A stretch of 64,000 nucleotides of DNA from Lactobacillus sp. (GTDB lineage Bacteria; Bacillota; Bacilli; Lactobacillales; Lactobacillaceae): positions 25,493-89,492 of the forward strand of contig NZ_JAAVAU010000032.1 of the NCBI RefSeq assembly GCF_014803895.1, read 5' to 3'. The position numbers and the translations under genes are program-made. The notes beneath the pieces were generated by a model. That model ran no database searches, had not been told where the DNA came from, and worked only from the letters and a program-made list of their open reading frames with translations. Below are positions 34,721-44,570 of this stretch, piece by piece (position 1 is the stretch's first letter; each line of letters opens with the position of its first letter).

Positions 34721-35590
34721 TTACATCTTCCTTTCTATCATCATTGATTTTAACTTAGTAAAACTATCTAAACTCCAATGATAATAAAACTTTCTTTTTT
34801 TACGTCCTAAGCCATATTCCTTATCAGTTGAAGCATTTCCTTTATGGAAAACTATAAGATCATTAAAATACTGAAATTTCATATCATTACTGTATACTAT
34901 ATATTTTAAGAAATCTTCTTCTCCATACATGAAAGTTTGAGGAGATAATCCATTAAATTTATCAATATAATTATCGGAAAAAATTAAGCAAGCTCCATGT
35001 AATTTGAAATCATCCATATTTTCTTTAATTTTTCTAACCTTTGATCCTTTGATTATAGGAACTAATTTCTTCATAAATAAATTATCAAGGTTAAGATACC
35101 ACAGTAAAGACAAAAATCTAAATTTTAAAATTACCTTTTCTACTTCCTCTGGAGTATTGTATGTAGTAAATATAGGATTTTGATTTTCTTTACCACTATT
35201 AGTCAGTATCTTAGGACCTGCTACATCAAATCCATTTTTATAATGTGTTAACAAAACATCTATAAAATCTTTTTGTTCAAACCAAGTATCATTATTTGTT
35301 AAAACTATAATATTAGCATTTAATTTAGTTTTAGCATATTTAAAACCTAAATTATTTCCACGTGAAAATCCTAAATTTTTTTTAGAGATTATATAATGAA
35401 TCTGTGAATTTTTATTTTGCTTTTTTAATTTATCCAAAGTATTCACAGTAGATCCATTATCTACTATAACTACATGTACATTTGAATTACTTAAGTATTT
35501 TTTCAATGATGCAACACATTTTTCAGTTTCCTTTAAATTGTTATAGTGTAGAACTACAAATACTATATTACATTTGCTTAAACTCTTCAC
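34721..35590 (-). CDS. Family 2 glycosyltransferase (rhamnosyltransferase-like)
   Basis: 289 residues, GT-A fold. [45 protein letters not shown] and TNNDTWFE (DxD-like NND) match GT2 enzymes of the WbbL/rhamnosyl type. With rfbBACD in the genome, dTDP-rhamnose is a plausible donor. Cytosolic, membrane-associated. GTG start with AGGAAGAGG. Confidence 0.9.
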   Translation of the reverse strand: MKSLSKCNIVFVVLHYNNLKETEKCVASLKKYLSNSNVHVVIVDNGSTVNTLDKLKKQNKNSQIHYIISKKNLGFSRGNNLGFKYAKTKLNANIIVLTNNDTWFEQKDFIDVLLTHYKNGFDVAGPKILTNSGKENQNPIFTTYNTPEEVEKVILKFRFLSLLWYLNLDNLFMKKLVPIIKGSKVRKIKENMDDFKLHGACLIFSDNYIDKFNGLSPQTFMYGEEDFLKYIVYSNDMKFQYFNDLIVFHKGNASTDKEYGLGRKKRKFYYHWSLDSFTKLKSMMIERKM

Positions 35591-35610
35591 AAAAATCCTC
35601 TTCCTAAAAT

Positions 35611-36663
35611 TTAATTAAAAAATGAGGGAACCACTAATGGTGATAAATAATTAATCAACACACCAAAGCCAAATAAAGCCATCATCATTCCCAATAATTG
35701 AGACTTTATTCTAACATTACCTACCACGGCATCTTGTTTTCTTTTTAAAACTACAGTTAATAACATGTAGAATAGCAACCAAGAGGCTCTTTGAACACGT
35801 AAAAATTCCGGAGACACAATTCCCATTGGTATCAGAACCAACATTAGTAAATTAATAGTTACACAAAACTTACTAAACATTTTTTCTTTTTCTGAAAAAA
35901 TACTTGAATTAACAATTTCATTATTTATAGAATAAGTTATAAAATAAAAAACAATAACCATTAAATCTAATAATAGTAATGTACCCAAACTTGTAGTAGA
36001 TTCAAAATAAAATTGTTGTCTAGTACTTGCAAACATCGATATAAATTTTTGAAGAGGCGACTTCAAAAATACCAATAAAATTGTACCTATAAAAATACCG
36101 ACAGAAAATACCTTTTGCCTTTTTTCTATAAATGGGACAAAGACAAAAAGATAATAAAAAGCTGCCGAACTATGGATTGGGACTGCTAAAGTTATTAACA
36201 ATACATATATGATAATGCTCCACCATTTTCGTTGAAACAAAAATATAAGTGCAAAAATAAAAATTCCCAATGTTACAAAAAATCTAACTTGAATAATATC
36301 TAAGAGCGCTGGATAAAATAGATACAGCCCCCATATTAAATTATAATTCTTTCCAAGAAAATATCGCACAGCTATAAAAATAAGCAGAAGAGATATAAAT
36401 ACTAAAAAAGTTTTAAATTGAGGATAGTCCCATCCCTTGTTTCTTCCCCAATCATTTAACATATACCAACCTTTACCCATACCAAAAAGTTGATTAGGAT
36501 TAATATGTTGGTATACATACTGATAATTAGCGAAATCAGGAACATCAGTTGAAACAAAAGTTAAATATGATAAAAAAATCAATACTAATATTCCAATAAA
36601 ATTAAACCTGGGAGTAGAAATAGTTATACCTAAAATTATTAAAAAAGCGTAAATATACAGCAT
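35611..36663 (-). CDS. EpsG-family membrane protein, probable EPS polymerase
   Basis: 350 residues with about ten hydrophobic segments. EpsG hallmarks: VPDFANYQYVYQ near residue 42, IIQVRFFVTLGIFIFAL and PIHSSAAFYYLF. The family acts as the Wzy-type polymerase joining repeat units outside the membrane. This is the only polymerase candidate in the cluster. Confidence 0.85.
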   Translation of the reverse strand: MLYIYAFLIILGITISTPRFNFIGILVLIFLSYLTFVSTDVPDFANYQYVYQHINPNQLFGMGKGWYMLNDWGRNKGWDYPQFKTFLVFISLLLIFIAVRYFLGKNYNLIWGLYLFYPALLDIIQVRFFVTLGIFIFALIFLFQRKWWSIIIYVLLITLAVPIHSSAAFYYLFVFVPFIEKRQKVFSVGIFIGTILLVFLKSPLQKFISMFASTRQQFYFESTTSLGTLLLLDLMVIVFYFITYSINNEIVNSSIFSEKEKMFSKFCVTINLLMLVLIPMGIVSPEFLRVQRASWLLFYMLLTVVLKRKQDAVVGNVRIKSQLLGMMMALFGFGVLINYLSPLVVPSFFN

Positions 36664-36674
36664 ACATAATTCCT

Positions 36675-37814
36675 TTACTTAAATTTATTTTTATCATTAC
36701 TTTTAGTAATTATATTGAATAACTTTTCCCATCCATCAGCATAAATAAAATCATGCAGATTTTTTCTTACATTTACCTTATTATCAAAAGTATTATTTAC
36801 AATAGCTCTTTTCATAAGTTCAGATAATTTTACAGAATCACTTGCCTCAACAAAAGCAACATTTTTATAATTTCCAACAGTTTCATGCGCATAAGGTAAA
36901 TCTACAGTCAGAATAGCTTTCCCCGTTTGCATAAACTCAGTTAATGGCATTCCCCAAGTTTCTAACTTAGAAGTAAAGATTAAGCAATCTGCTTTCTCGT
37001 ATTCTCTTATTAAATCTTCTCTCGAAAGTAAACCAATAAATTTTATAACTGGAATACTAGAATATTTTTTAAAAAGATATTTAGAATAATTATTTTCTTT
37101 TCCATCCAAAGTAATAAGTAATTGAAAATTATTAGTTCCCCTATTATATAGATCTTTTGCCGCTTCACACGCCAATTCAAAATTTTTAAATATTCTAGGA
37201 TAAGAAGGAAAAATAAAAGTATACGTACTATTTTTTTGTATAGAAGGTAATATTCTAAATGTTTCTATATCTGGACGAGCGATTATTACATTTTTAATCT
37301 TATACATTTGCTTAAACGCCTCACCCATCCATTGTTGTTGAACAATTACAGCATTATTTTTTTTTATATTTATTTTATATAGATATTTATAAAATTTAGA
37401 AAACAGATAATATTTCCATCCATATTTTATATCCTTAATAGACATACTATAGAATGGACTTGGATTATGACAATATACATATCTTCTTTCCGCTATAACA
37501 TTCGGAGTAGTATCATGCATTGATAACCATACATAGGGTTTAAGTTTTTTAGATAATTTTTTGAAGTAAATATATTCATAATATATTCTATTAAGCCAAT
37601 GTTTTTTAGATTTTGGAAATTCTATTAGTGTCAATTTGCCTATGTACTTCTTAAAAAGCTCTTTACGTGATACAAGAACAACAATATTATACTTTTTATT
37701 TTTATCATCTGATACTATAGTATCTAATAAATCATCAAAAACTGATTTAGCGCCACCATCAACTATATTGATGCCTGAAATAACTACCGTTTTTAATTTT
37801 CTATCTTTTTCCAT
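36675..37814 (-). CDS. Family 4-like glycosyltransferase (GT-B)
   Basis: 379 residues. N-terminal half VVISGINIVDGGAKSVFDDL; C-terminal Rossmann half with IFPSYPRIFKNFELACEAAK, FIGLLSREDLIREYEKADCL and IFTSKLETWGMPLTEFMQTG, the E-x7-E region of GT1/GT4 enzymes. Donor sugar unknown. Its start overlaps the acyltransferase gene by 22 bases, indicating coupling. Confidence 0.88.
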   Translation of the reverse strand: MEKDRKLKTVVISGINIVDGGAKSVFDDLLDTIVSDDKNKKYNIVVLVSRKELFKKYIGKLTLIEFPKSKKHWLNRIYYEYIYFKKLSKKLKPYVWLSMHDTTPNVIAERRYVYCHNPSPFYSMSIKDIKYGWKYYLFSKFYKYLYKINIKKNNAVIVQQQWMGEAFKQMYKIKNVIIARPDIETFRILPSIQKNSTYTFIFPSYPRIFKNFELACEAAKDLYNRGTNNFQLLITLDGKENNYSKYLFKKYSSIPVIKFIGLLSREDLIREYEKADCLIFTSKLETWGMPLTEFMQTGKAILTVDLPYAHETVGNYKNVAFVEASDSVKLSELMKRAIVNNTFDNKVNVRKNLHDFIYADGWEKLFNIITKSNDKNKFK

Positions 37815-38356
37815 TTGTTAGTTTCCAAATCATATTTTTTTATAATTTTACCCGGAACTCCTACTATCATACTATTTTCAGGGTAATTTCCTTTTACAAC
37901 CGCATTAGCACCTACTATACAATTATCACCTAATATTGTGCCTGGTAAAATAACTGCCCCATAACCTATAAAACAATTTCTACCTATTTTTGTTTTATGT
38001 TTATGTAAATTTTGCTTTAAAGCTGACACATTAATACTTTCATTGCCATGATCCACATTTGAGATAAAAACATTACCAGAAATAGTTGTGCCATCACCAA
38101 TATCTAGCCTGTCCCTATATGATACTATATGGAGATTTTGTCCTACTGATATATCATTGCCAAAATTAATAATTGACTCTTTATCTGGAGCCTCAACACG
38201 CAGTCCTGGATATATCCTTACTCTATTACCAATAAACAAACTCTTTTTTCTTTCGATAAATAAGGGCTTTCCTAAATACGATTTTTTACCAACTTTACCA
38301 TAAAACAATTTAGTAACTTGTAATCTAGAAAACCACCACATTTTTTTTAAATTCAT
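37793..38356 (-). CDS. LbH-type acyltransferase of the EPS cluster
   Basis: 187 residues, start at 38356 (MNLKKMWWFSRLQVTKLFYG) with GAGGGATTAATA upstream. Hexapeptide repeats run from about residue 45 to 165; SNVDHGNES carries the catalytic His and VGANAVVKGNYPENSMIVGV ends the helix. A maltose/galactoside O-acetyltransferase-like enzyme, here likely to acetylate an EPS sugar. Second acyltransferase of the cluster. Confidence 0.85.
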   Translation of the reverse strand: MNLKKMWWFSRLQVTKLFYGKVGKKSYLGKPLFIERKKSLFIGNRVRIYPGLRVEAPDKESIINFGNDISVGQNLHIVSYRDRLDIGDGTTISGNVFISNVDHGNESINVSALKQNLHKHKTKIGRNCFIGYGAVILPGTILGDNCIVGANAVVKGNYPENSMIVGVPGKIIKKYDLETNKWKKIEN

Positions 38357-38358
38357 TA

Positions 38359-39357
38359 TTAATCCCTCAACAATACATGTAACCAATTATCTAATGAGTA
38401 TTTATGATAAATATCTTTATCCAGTTCCTTATAAGGCTCTTTAAAAAATGTCGAGTTAAAATCAAACCTACCATCATATACATATATATTTTGAGGATTA
38501 TAAAAATCATAATTTTTTATATCAGAATTAGTAGTTATAAGCTTTTTTTTAGATCCTAAAGTTTCAATAACTCTAATCGTTAATCCCGTTTGCCCAGATT
38601 GTGGGGAATCTAAAACTATTTTTGATTCAGACATTAATTTATTTATCTTATTATCATTTAAAGGCTGAAAATGAAATTCCTTCATCTTTGCATGTCTTAA
38701 TTCAATATTAAAGCACTTTCTATACCAATACACTAAACGAGATGGGAAAAAATAATAAATGTATTGATTTTTATAAACTTTAGACAATTGGGCTGTCATT
38801 TTTTTTATAAAATAATATTTTTTAGGATGAGCGGTTCCTACAAAAAATGTGTCATATTTTATAGGAGAATTACTTTCAGCAATTTTTTTATATTGATCAC
38901 TATAAAAAAGCGGTAAAAAAGTTAGTTGCTCATAATTTTTAGCGTCTTCTCTATCAAAAGTATATAATCTATCAAAATACTTATGCATACGAGCAATATA
39001 TGGAAAGTTACTCATAGAATCCCACTGATAAAGAATAAATGTCGCTTCTTTGTGTTTTTTTCGCAATATCTTTATCATACTCTCATCAAAAGATAGTGAC
39101 TGCCCTGAAATAAGAAGAACATATTTATATTGATTATCATTGGTTAGTTGCAATACTTTTTTGAAATAATTTTTTATATACTTTTTTATTAAATTTTTAT
39201 TAAATCTTACTGCGGCTTTCACCCAGGGATTAGTACTTGGCCTATCATCAAATACATCAACTTCATATCCTTTATTTTTCAAAGAACGCGATATAATTGT
39301 TGGATAATTAAAAAAGTTAGGCATTATTAATAGAATACGTTTTTTGTTATTCATCAT
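38359..39357 (-). CDS. CgeB/CPS-type glycosyltransferase-like protein
   Basis: 332 residues. Opening KRILLIMPNFFNYPTIISRS then KGYEVDVFDDRP, and later FLPLFYSD, TFFVGTAHPKKYYFIKKM and GQTGLTIRVIETLGSKKKLI. These suggest a GT-B enzyme seen in lipopolysaccharide and capsule clusters. Very Lys/Tyr-rich and AT-rich compared with rfb and eps head genes, in line with cluster acquisition. Overlaps the next upstream gene by 11 bases. Confidence 0.75.
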   Translation of the reverse strand: MMNNKKRILLIMPNFFNYPTIISRSLKNKGYEVDVFDDRPSTNPWVKAAVRFNKNLIKKYIKNYFKKVLQLTNDNQYKYVLLISGQSLSFDESMIKILRKKHKEATFILYQWDSMSNFPYIARMHKYFDRLYTFDREDAKNYEQLTFLPLFYSDQYKKIAESNSPIKYDTFFVGTAHPKKYYFIKKMTAQLSKVYKNQYIYYFFPSRLVYWYRKCFNIELRHAKMKEFHFQPLNDNKINKLMSESKIVLDSPQSGQTGLTIRVIETLGSKKKLITTNSDIKNYDFYNPQNIYVYDGRFDFNSTFFKEPYKELDKDIYHKYSLDNWLHVLLRD

Positions 39358-40192
39358 CTTTATTTTTAAAATTATGTACTATATCTAATAGTTTACTATT
39401 ATCTCCCCACACAGCTTTCGAATCGTATGGTCTATCTGGATATACACCATATTCCAAACTTATATCAAAATTATTATCATTTATAAATTGTTCCACTCTT
39501 GTAGCAAGCTTCTCAGGTCTTCCTGAACAAATATTTATTATTCCATTAATTTTATCCTGTTCAACCACCAAAGCAGCATATTTACAAAAAGTATCATAAT
39601 TTAAAAAATCATACTGATTTTGACCAGTAGTAAATGGAAACGTAGATTTATTTTCATAAGCTGCTTCAGCAATTTTAGAAAAAATTGAAGCTCCTTTTCT
39701 GGTATTCCCTACGATGTAATATCCTCTTAGCCACTGCCATTTCGTATTAGTTCCTTTAGTCAATAATTCTAAAGACTCACGCAACGCATTTTTACTAATA
39801 CCATATAAACTCATAGGATTGCATGGGGTTTGTTCATCTATACTACCTTCATAAAAACCAATTTCATGCATACTTCCCATTACACTAATCTTTTTAATAT
39901 TTGCTTGAATCATCTTTTTAAAAAATTCATAATGCTTTGGCAAATCATTTAAATGTGCAGAAGAATTATGCACAAAACCATCTCTCCATGCCAAGTGTAA
40001 TAAAGCATCTGGTTCACCAAAATAGTTAAATGGATTATCTATACTGAATAAATCAACTGAAACTTTTTCAGCGCGATCATCTACATCTTGAGTATTAAAT
40101 CCTGTAGCTATAACCTCATTTCCATCATCCAATAATTGCTTTACAATACCCTTACCTAAATATCCATCTGCTCCGGTTACTAGTATTTTCAT
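39347..40192 (-). CDS. NAD(P)-dependent sugar epimerase/reductase
   Basis: 281-residue SDR, start at 40192 (MKILVTGADGYLGKGIVKQL) with AAAGGAG upstream. GxxGxxG cofactor motif, VMGSMHEIGFYEG, YGISKNALRESL (YxxxK) and WLRGYYIVGN. Probably makes a nucleotide sugar for the EPS; the exact reaction cannot be read from sequence. Lies directly after the priming transferase gene. Confidence 0.8.
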   Translation of the reverse strand: MKILVTGADGYLGKGIVKQLLDDGNEVIATGFNTQDVDDRAEKVSVDLFSIDNPFNYFGEPDALLHLAWRDGFVHNSSAHLNDLPKHYEFFKKMIQANIKKISVMGSMHEIGFYEGSIDEQTPCNPMSLYGISKNALRESLELLTKGTNTKWQWLRGYYIVGNTRKGASIFSKIAEAAYENKSTFPFTTGQNQYDFLNYDTFCKYAALVVEQDKINGIINICSGRPEKLATRVEQFINDNNFDISLEYGVYPDRPYDSKAVWGDNSKLLDIVHNFKNKDDE

Positions 40193-40205
40193 TTTTTCTC
40201 CTTTA

Positions 40206-40862
40206 TTAATATGCTCCATTAGGATGAATCATGACACCAATAGTTCTAAAAATAAGACCTAAATCATATAAAAAACTACTATGATTAATATATTCAATAT
40301 CCAATTCAACCATTTCATCAAAATCTGCATCATTACGACTAGTTACTTGCCAAAGACCAGTGCAACCTGGTTTGACAGTTAACCGTAATTTATCATAATC
40401 ACTATATTCTTCCACTTCAGAAGGTAGTGGTGGACGTGGTCCAACCAATGTCATATCCCCAATTAAAACATTCCATAATTGGGGTAATTCATCAAGACTG
40501 TATTTACGAATGGTATGACCTATCTTAGTAATTCTCGGATCATTTTTCATCTTAAACATAGCACCATTGATTTCATTTTGAGCTTCAAGTTCATCAAGCA
40601 TTTGGTCTGCATTTACCACCATTGATCGAAATTTCCACATCTTGAATGGTTTCTCATTTTTTCCAATTCTTGTTTGAGAATATAGAACAGGGCCACCATC
40701 TTCTTTGTGTATTTTATAAGCTAAATAAACAAAAAGAGGAGAAAGCAAAATTAACGCTACTCCACTAGCACAAATATCCAATAATCGTTTAAAAAAACGA
40801 TACCCATATCGCCCCTTAACTTTAGCCGGGTTTAACTTTACTTTCTCCATTTCCATAAGCAT
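40206..40862 (-). CDS. epsE: Priming sugar-phosphate transferase
   Basis: 218-residue polyisoprenyl-phosphate hexose-1-phosphate transferase, starting each EPS repeat on undecaprenyl phosphate. One N-terminal membrane segment (LLDICASGVALILLSPLFVY), then QTRIGKNEKPFKMWKFRSM, KYSLDELPQLWNVLIGDMTL, VGPRPPLPSEVEEY and VKPGCTGLWQVTSRN. These are the conserved blocks of the family. Sugar is usually galactose or glucose in Lactobacillus; not determinable here. Confidence 0.95.
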   Translation of the reverse strand: MLMEMEKVKLNPAKVKGRYGYRFFKRLLDICASGVALILLSPLFVYLAYKIHKEDGGPVLYSQTRIGKNEKPFKMWKFRSMVVNADQMLDELEAQNEINGAMFKMKNDPRITKIGHTIRKYSLDELPQLWNVLIGDMTLVGPRPPLPSEVEEYSDYDKLRLTVKPGCTGLWQVTSRNDADFDEMVELDIEYINHSSFLYDLGLIFRTIGVMIHPNGAY

Positions 40863-40897
40863 AGACTGCTTTATTTCCCCCTTTATGTCTTACTTAG

Positions 40898-41668
40898 CTA
40901 AAATATCCAAAAACGCTTTTTCTTCTTAAGTGGTTGCCAATTTAATTGTACGTTATCTCCATTGATGAAGTTACGTGCATTTTGTTTAAATTGATCAGCC
41001 ATTTCTTTACCACTTTGCTTAGCCAGCTTATTATAGGCATCAGTCATCCGACTTTCGCGCTTAGCTAAACTATGGGCATCTGAAGCAAAAGTTGCTACTT
41101 GCCCTGCATCAATTAACCGCTCACTAAGTTGTTCAATTTCTTTACCAAACACACCCACGTAAGAACTTGCAGTCACTTGTGTTAAACATCCTTGTTCTAA
41201 AAATTGCTGCAACACCTGCGGATTATGCAAAATCTTATTATTACGTTCCGGATGCACAATAATTGGCGTAATACCTTCGCCTAATAACCTAAAGGTCATA
41301 TCTTTAGCATACATTGGCACATCCTCACTTGGAAACTCCAACAGCATATATGTACCCTCTTCATCACAGAACAAGATATCATCATTTTCTAAAGCTTCAG
41401 GAATATCTGCACTTAATCGTACTTCCTGACTTGGAAATACCGTTAAATCAATCTTATTTTCTTCTAAAACTTTCTGAAATTTTTCAGTTTCTTCGATTAC
41501 ATCTTGCTTGTGGTTAGTATACTTACCATTCAAGTGGTGTGGTGTCATCAATGCATGAGTAATGCCATCAGCAACTGCAGCTTGTGCAAGTTTTAACGAT
41601 GTCTCTAAATCGGGTGATCCATCATCAATACCTGGTAAAATATGACTATGAATATCAACTAAGACCAT
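40898..41668 (-). CDS. epsD: PHP-type protein-tyrosine phosphatase
   Basis: 256-residue CpsB/YwqE-type manganese-dependent phosphatase that dephosphorylates the partner kinase. PHP metal motifs DIHSHILPGIDDGS, TPHH, EV, IIVHPERN and ASDAHS are intact. C-terminus is basic (KKKKRFWIF). Its ATG overlaps the kinase stop as TAATG, so the phosphatase is made with the kinase. Confidence 0.95.
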   Translation of the reverse strand: MVLVDIHSHILPGIDDGSPDLETSLKLAQAAVADGITHALMTPHHLNGKYTNHKQDVIEETEKFQKVLEENKIDLTVFPSQEVRLSADIPEALENDDILFCDEEGTYMLLEFPSEDVPMYAKDMTFRLLGEGITPIIVHPERNNKILHNPQVLQQFLEQGCLTQVTASSYVGVFGKEIEQLSERLIDAGQVATFASDAHSLAKRESRMTDAYNKLAKQSGKEMADQFKQNARNFINGDNVQLNWQPLKKKKRFWIF

Positions 41669-42438
41669 TATTTATTAGCCTTTTTGCTATCAGCTCGTTC
41701 ATAACCATAGCCGTAACCATATCCATAACCGTAGCCGTAACCATATCCATCCGCACCAGTACGAACATCATTCATTACGTAACCTAATATATGTGTCTTA
41801 GTTAATTCAAGCATTTCAACAGCACGCCGAATAGCTGCTTTTTGAGTAACATTTTGACGTACAACTAAGACAACACCGTCCATTTCACCCGCTAACACCT
41901 GAGTATCAGAAATTTCAAGAATTGGTGCCATATCAACAACTACCATATCGTAGTGAGCTGATACCTTGTCTAAAAAGTCCTTCATTCTTTTAGAACCAAG
42001 TAATTCTGATGGATTAGGTGGAATGGGACCAGAAGACAAGACAGATAAATTATCTACTCCCCCAGACTTAACCACATCTTTCATATCAATTTCATTAGCC
42101 TTAGAAGTTAAGATAGTAGTTAGACCAACTTTATTAGAAACTTCAAAAGTTTGATGAAGTGTAGGTCTGTGCAAATCGGCATCAATTAATAATACTTTCT
42201 TACCAGCTTGTGCCATCGTTACCGCAACGTTAGCGGTAATAGTTGACTTACCTTCTGAAATATTAGCAGAAGTAAAGGCAAGCTTTTTAACTTGCTTATC
42301 AACACTCATAAAATCAATATTAGTTCTAATAGTCCTAAACTGTTCTGCGATTGGACCTTTTGGTTTAGCAACGGTGATCAACTTAGCACCGTGTTCCATG
42401 GTTTCATTAGTACCACGCTTGCGTCTAAATAATGCCAT
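41668..42438 (-). CDS. epsC: CpsD-type tyrosine kinase with Gly-Tyr repeat tail
   Basis: 256-residue bacterial tyrosine autokinase. Walker A SANISEGKSTITANVAV near residue 53, Walker A' VLLIDADLHRP, and Walker B VVVDMAPILEISD. The C-terminus carries eight Gly-Tyr pairs between GAD and ERAD, the phosphorylation cluster that tunes chain length. Those pairs are encoded by a 24-base unit present twice. Membrane activation comes from the Wzz-like protein encoded just upstream on the transcript. Confidence 0.95.
   Translation of the reverse strand: MALFRRKRGTNETMEHGAKLITVAKPKGPIAEQFRTIRTNIDFMSVDKQVKKLAFTSANISEGKSTITANVAVTMAQAGKKVLLIDADLHRPTLHQTFEVSNKVGLTTILTSKANEIDMKDVVKSGGVDNLSVLSSGPIPPNPSELLGSKRMKDFLDKVSAHYDMVVVDMAPILEISDTQVLAGEMDGVVLVVRQNVTQKAAIRRAVEMLELTKTHILGYVMNDVRTGADGYGYGYGYGYGYGYGYERADSKKANK
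41701..41748 (-). repeat. Two-copy 24-bp tandem repeat encoding the Gly-Tyr tail
   Basis: Minus-strand units of GGATATGGTTACGGC plus TACGGTTAT and the same with TATGGTTAT, one base different. In-frame gain or loss of a unit would change the tail by four Gly-Tyr pairs without a frameshift. Confidence 0.85.
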
Positions 42439-42452
42439 TTGTCAGTGCCTCC

Positions 42453-43316
42453 TTAAACACGTCTACGTTTCTTATCTTTATCTTCATCCTTCTTAATTTT
42501 GAAGTTATTAGATAAATGGAAGTGGGTAACAGTCCCTAAGTTAGTTAAGCCTAATTCGTTAGTCATAAAGTCATCCGTTCTAACAGTGGTATTAGTTGCA
42601 TCACGAACAATAATAATCGCAAAGGCAATGATAAGACCAAGAACTAAACCTGCCGCAGTAAACAAGATAACTTTAGGTGAACTCTTAACCCCATTTGTAG
42701 CATCTGAAACAATAGTAACATTATTAACATTCATGATACTTGGAATTTTTTTCTTAAAAGTCTTAGCAACAGCATTTGCAATCGCTTTAGCCTTTTCAGG
42801 AGTATTAGCAGTAGCACTTAAAGTAAACACTTGAGAATTTGTTTGAGTAGCTATAGAAACACTACTTTGCATTTGTTTTGCAGATACTGTATAACTCTTT
42901 CCATCGCGCTCAATTACTGCCGGACGGGCCTTGCTTACTAATTGACGATTACCATTAGCATCTTTCTTATATACTGCAGCACGAGCCTTACGGACAACAG
43001 TTACCGGATTAGCCAAGTACTTAGAAGCGTCCTTTAAAATAACTGGACTGGTAATGATGTCCTTATAAGTATTAATCATTTGAACATCAGCTTGTTGAGT
43101 ATTATATAAAGAATTAATATCAGTCTTATCCTTTTTCTGATTAACTAAAATTTGTGTACTCGAAGTATACTTCGGCGGAATTACAAAGGCAGCTAAGGCA
43201 TAACCAATAATCCCTAATCCTACTGTCCAAAGTATAATACGCCAAATATTCTGCTTAACTAACTGCCATAAGTGGCGCAAATCTATTGTATTATTTTGCG
43301 TTGACTTTTCCTTCAT
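42453..43316 (-). CDS. epsB: Wzz-like chain-length determinant and kinase activator
   Basis: 287 residues. N-terminal TM (IILWTVGLGIIGYALAAFVI), YTSSTQILVN, extracellular domain, then C-terminal TM (VILFTAAGLVLGLIIAFAII) ending in a basic cytoplasmic tail. Together with the kinase it forms the split Wzc-like complex that sets EPS length. Its ATG overlaps the LCP stop by one base. Confidence 0.93.
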   Translation of the reverse strand: MKEKSTQNNTIDLRHLWQLVKQNIWRIILWTVGLGIIGYALAAFVIPPKYTSSTQILVNQKKDKTDINSLYNTQQADVQMINTYKDIITSPVILKDASKYLANPVTVVRKARAAVYKKDANGNRQLVSKARPAVIERDGKSYTVSAKQMQSSVSIATQTNSQVFTLSATANTPEKAKAIANAVAKTFKKKIPSIMNVNNVTIVSDATNGVKSSPKVILFTAAGLVLGLIIAFAIIIVRDATNTTVRTDDFMTNELGLTNLGTVTHFHLSNNFKIKKDEDKDKKRRRV

Positions 43317-44347
43317 TAATATTCTCCATCATCCATTACGTTGATTTTGTTCAATTCAAGTGATTGGCGAATTTCATCTGAAATACGCTGACGTTCCTTT
43401 TTACCGATTACTTCAACTTCCATTTGACCATACTTTTGGTTATTAATCATCTTACTTACACCTTGAGCGTGATCAGTTTGTTGATTTTCAGTAGCAGCCC
43501 GGTAATCAACCCCAATATGATACATCTGACTCATAGTCAAGTCAGTTTGCATTTCATCTGAAATTGACTTAAGGAACTTTTGATTAAGCAAGGTCTTAAC
43601 TGAGATAGATTTCTTCAGTAGTCCTACAATAATACGGCGGTCACGATCTTGACGACCATAGTCATAATTAGGATCACCATGTCTCAATTGGGCAAATGCC
43701 AAAGCCTCTTTACCCATCATATGATAAGTCTTACCCTTAACAAAGCTATAACCTTGGTTAGTGAAAGTCAATGGAGAAGTTACTGTTACTCCTCCAACTT
43801 GATTAATAGCCTTCTCTAAACCACCCATATTGATTAAGATATAACCATCAATTGGGACACTGTAGTACTTGTCCAAAGTTTTAATTGTTTCACTTACCCC
43901 ACCGAGGTTATAAGCTGAGTTAATCTTAATTGGTGATACATTTGGATAATCTGGCAAACTAGCCTTCATATCACGCGGAATCGAAATGACCTTAGTAGTC
44001 TTCTTCTTAGGGTTAATTGACAACATCATAATTGTATCAGTTCTACCCTTCCAAGTACGATTCATCGCACCCGTATCAGTTCCAAGTAATAAGATATTAA
44101 TTGGCTTCTTCTCGGCTAAGAGTTTATCTAAGCTGCGGCCTTTATTACTCTTGGTACTTTTAGTAACCGGTGTGTACATATTATCAGCTGCACTACGTAA
44201 ATTCTTATAAGCATAGCCAGCAAATAAAGCTACAGCTACAACAACTAATCCAATTACAAGCCAAAACCACCGCCAAAACTTCTTGTGGTGATGTTTGTGA
44301 TGATGGCGATGTTTCCTATGTTGTGTATTATTTTTATCTTTATCCAT
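43316..44347 (-). CDS. epsA: LCP-family transferase at the head of the EPS operon
   Basis: 343-residue LytR-CpsA-Psr protein, expected to transfer the finished polymer from its lipid carrier to peptidoglycan. Basic, His-rich N-terminus (HRKHRHHHKHHHKKFW), one TM (residues 27-46), then LCP blocks INILLLGTDTGAMNRTWKGR, TDTIMMLS, VISIPRD, KINSAYNLGG and QDRDRRIIVG. First gene of the cluster, divergent from the phosphoglycerate-mutase-like gene; promoter not clearly resolved. Confidence 0.95.
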   Translation of the reverse strand: MDKDKNNTQHRKHRHHHKHHHKKFWRWFWLVIGLVVVAVALFAGYAYKNLRSAADNMYTPVTKSTKSNKGRSLDKLLAEKKPINILLLGTDTGAMNRTWKGRTDTIMMLSINPKKKTTKVISIPRDMKASLPDYPNVSPIKINSAYNLGGVSETIKTLDKYYSVPIDGYILINMGGLEKAINQVGGVTVTSPLTFTNQGYSFVKGKTYHMMGKEALAFAQLRHGDPNYDYGRQDRDRRIIVGLLKKSISVKTLLNQKFLKSISDEMQTDLTMSQMYHIGVDYRAATENQQTDHAQGVSKMINNQKYGQMEVEVIGKKERQRISDEIRQSLELNKINVMDDGEY

Positions 44348-44570
44348 CTTAACTCTCTTCCAAGTAAAATTTCCGCAAAAGTCGCTACCTACAAGTTTAC
44401 ACCGTTACGACACATTTTTCAGTAACTTTTTTATTACAGGACTTGTCAGATTGTGAATTCATTTGAACAAGATCTTTATATTATAATGAAGTAAACGGAT
44501 TTTTGCTTGTGCAAATTTTTGTGCATTATTTTTGCTTTTTAGCTATTTTAATGTTAAGGAGAACATCAAA

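Noticed and set aside
41584..41787. Plus-strand frame opposite the Gly-Tyr repeat of the kinase
   Set aside because: Repeat-derived antisense shadow; kinase frame is certain.
43316..44347. His-rich N-terminus of the LCP protein as a metal-binding site
   Set aside because: It precedes the membrane segment and would be cytosolic; basic His/Lys runs are common there and no metal gene is near.
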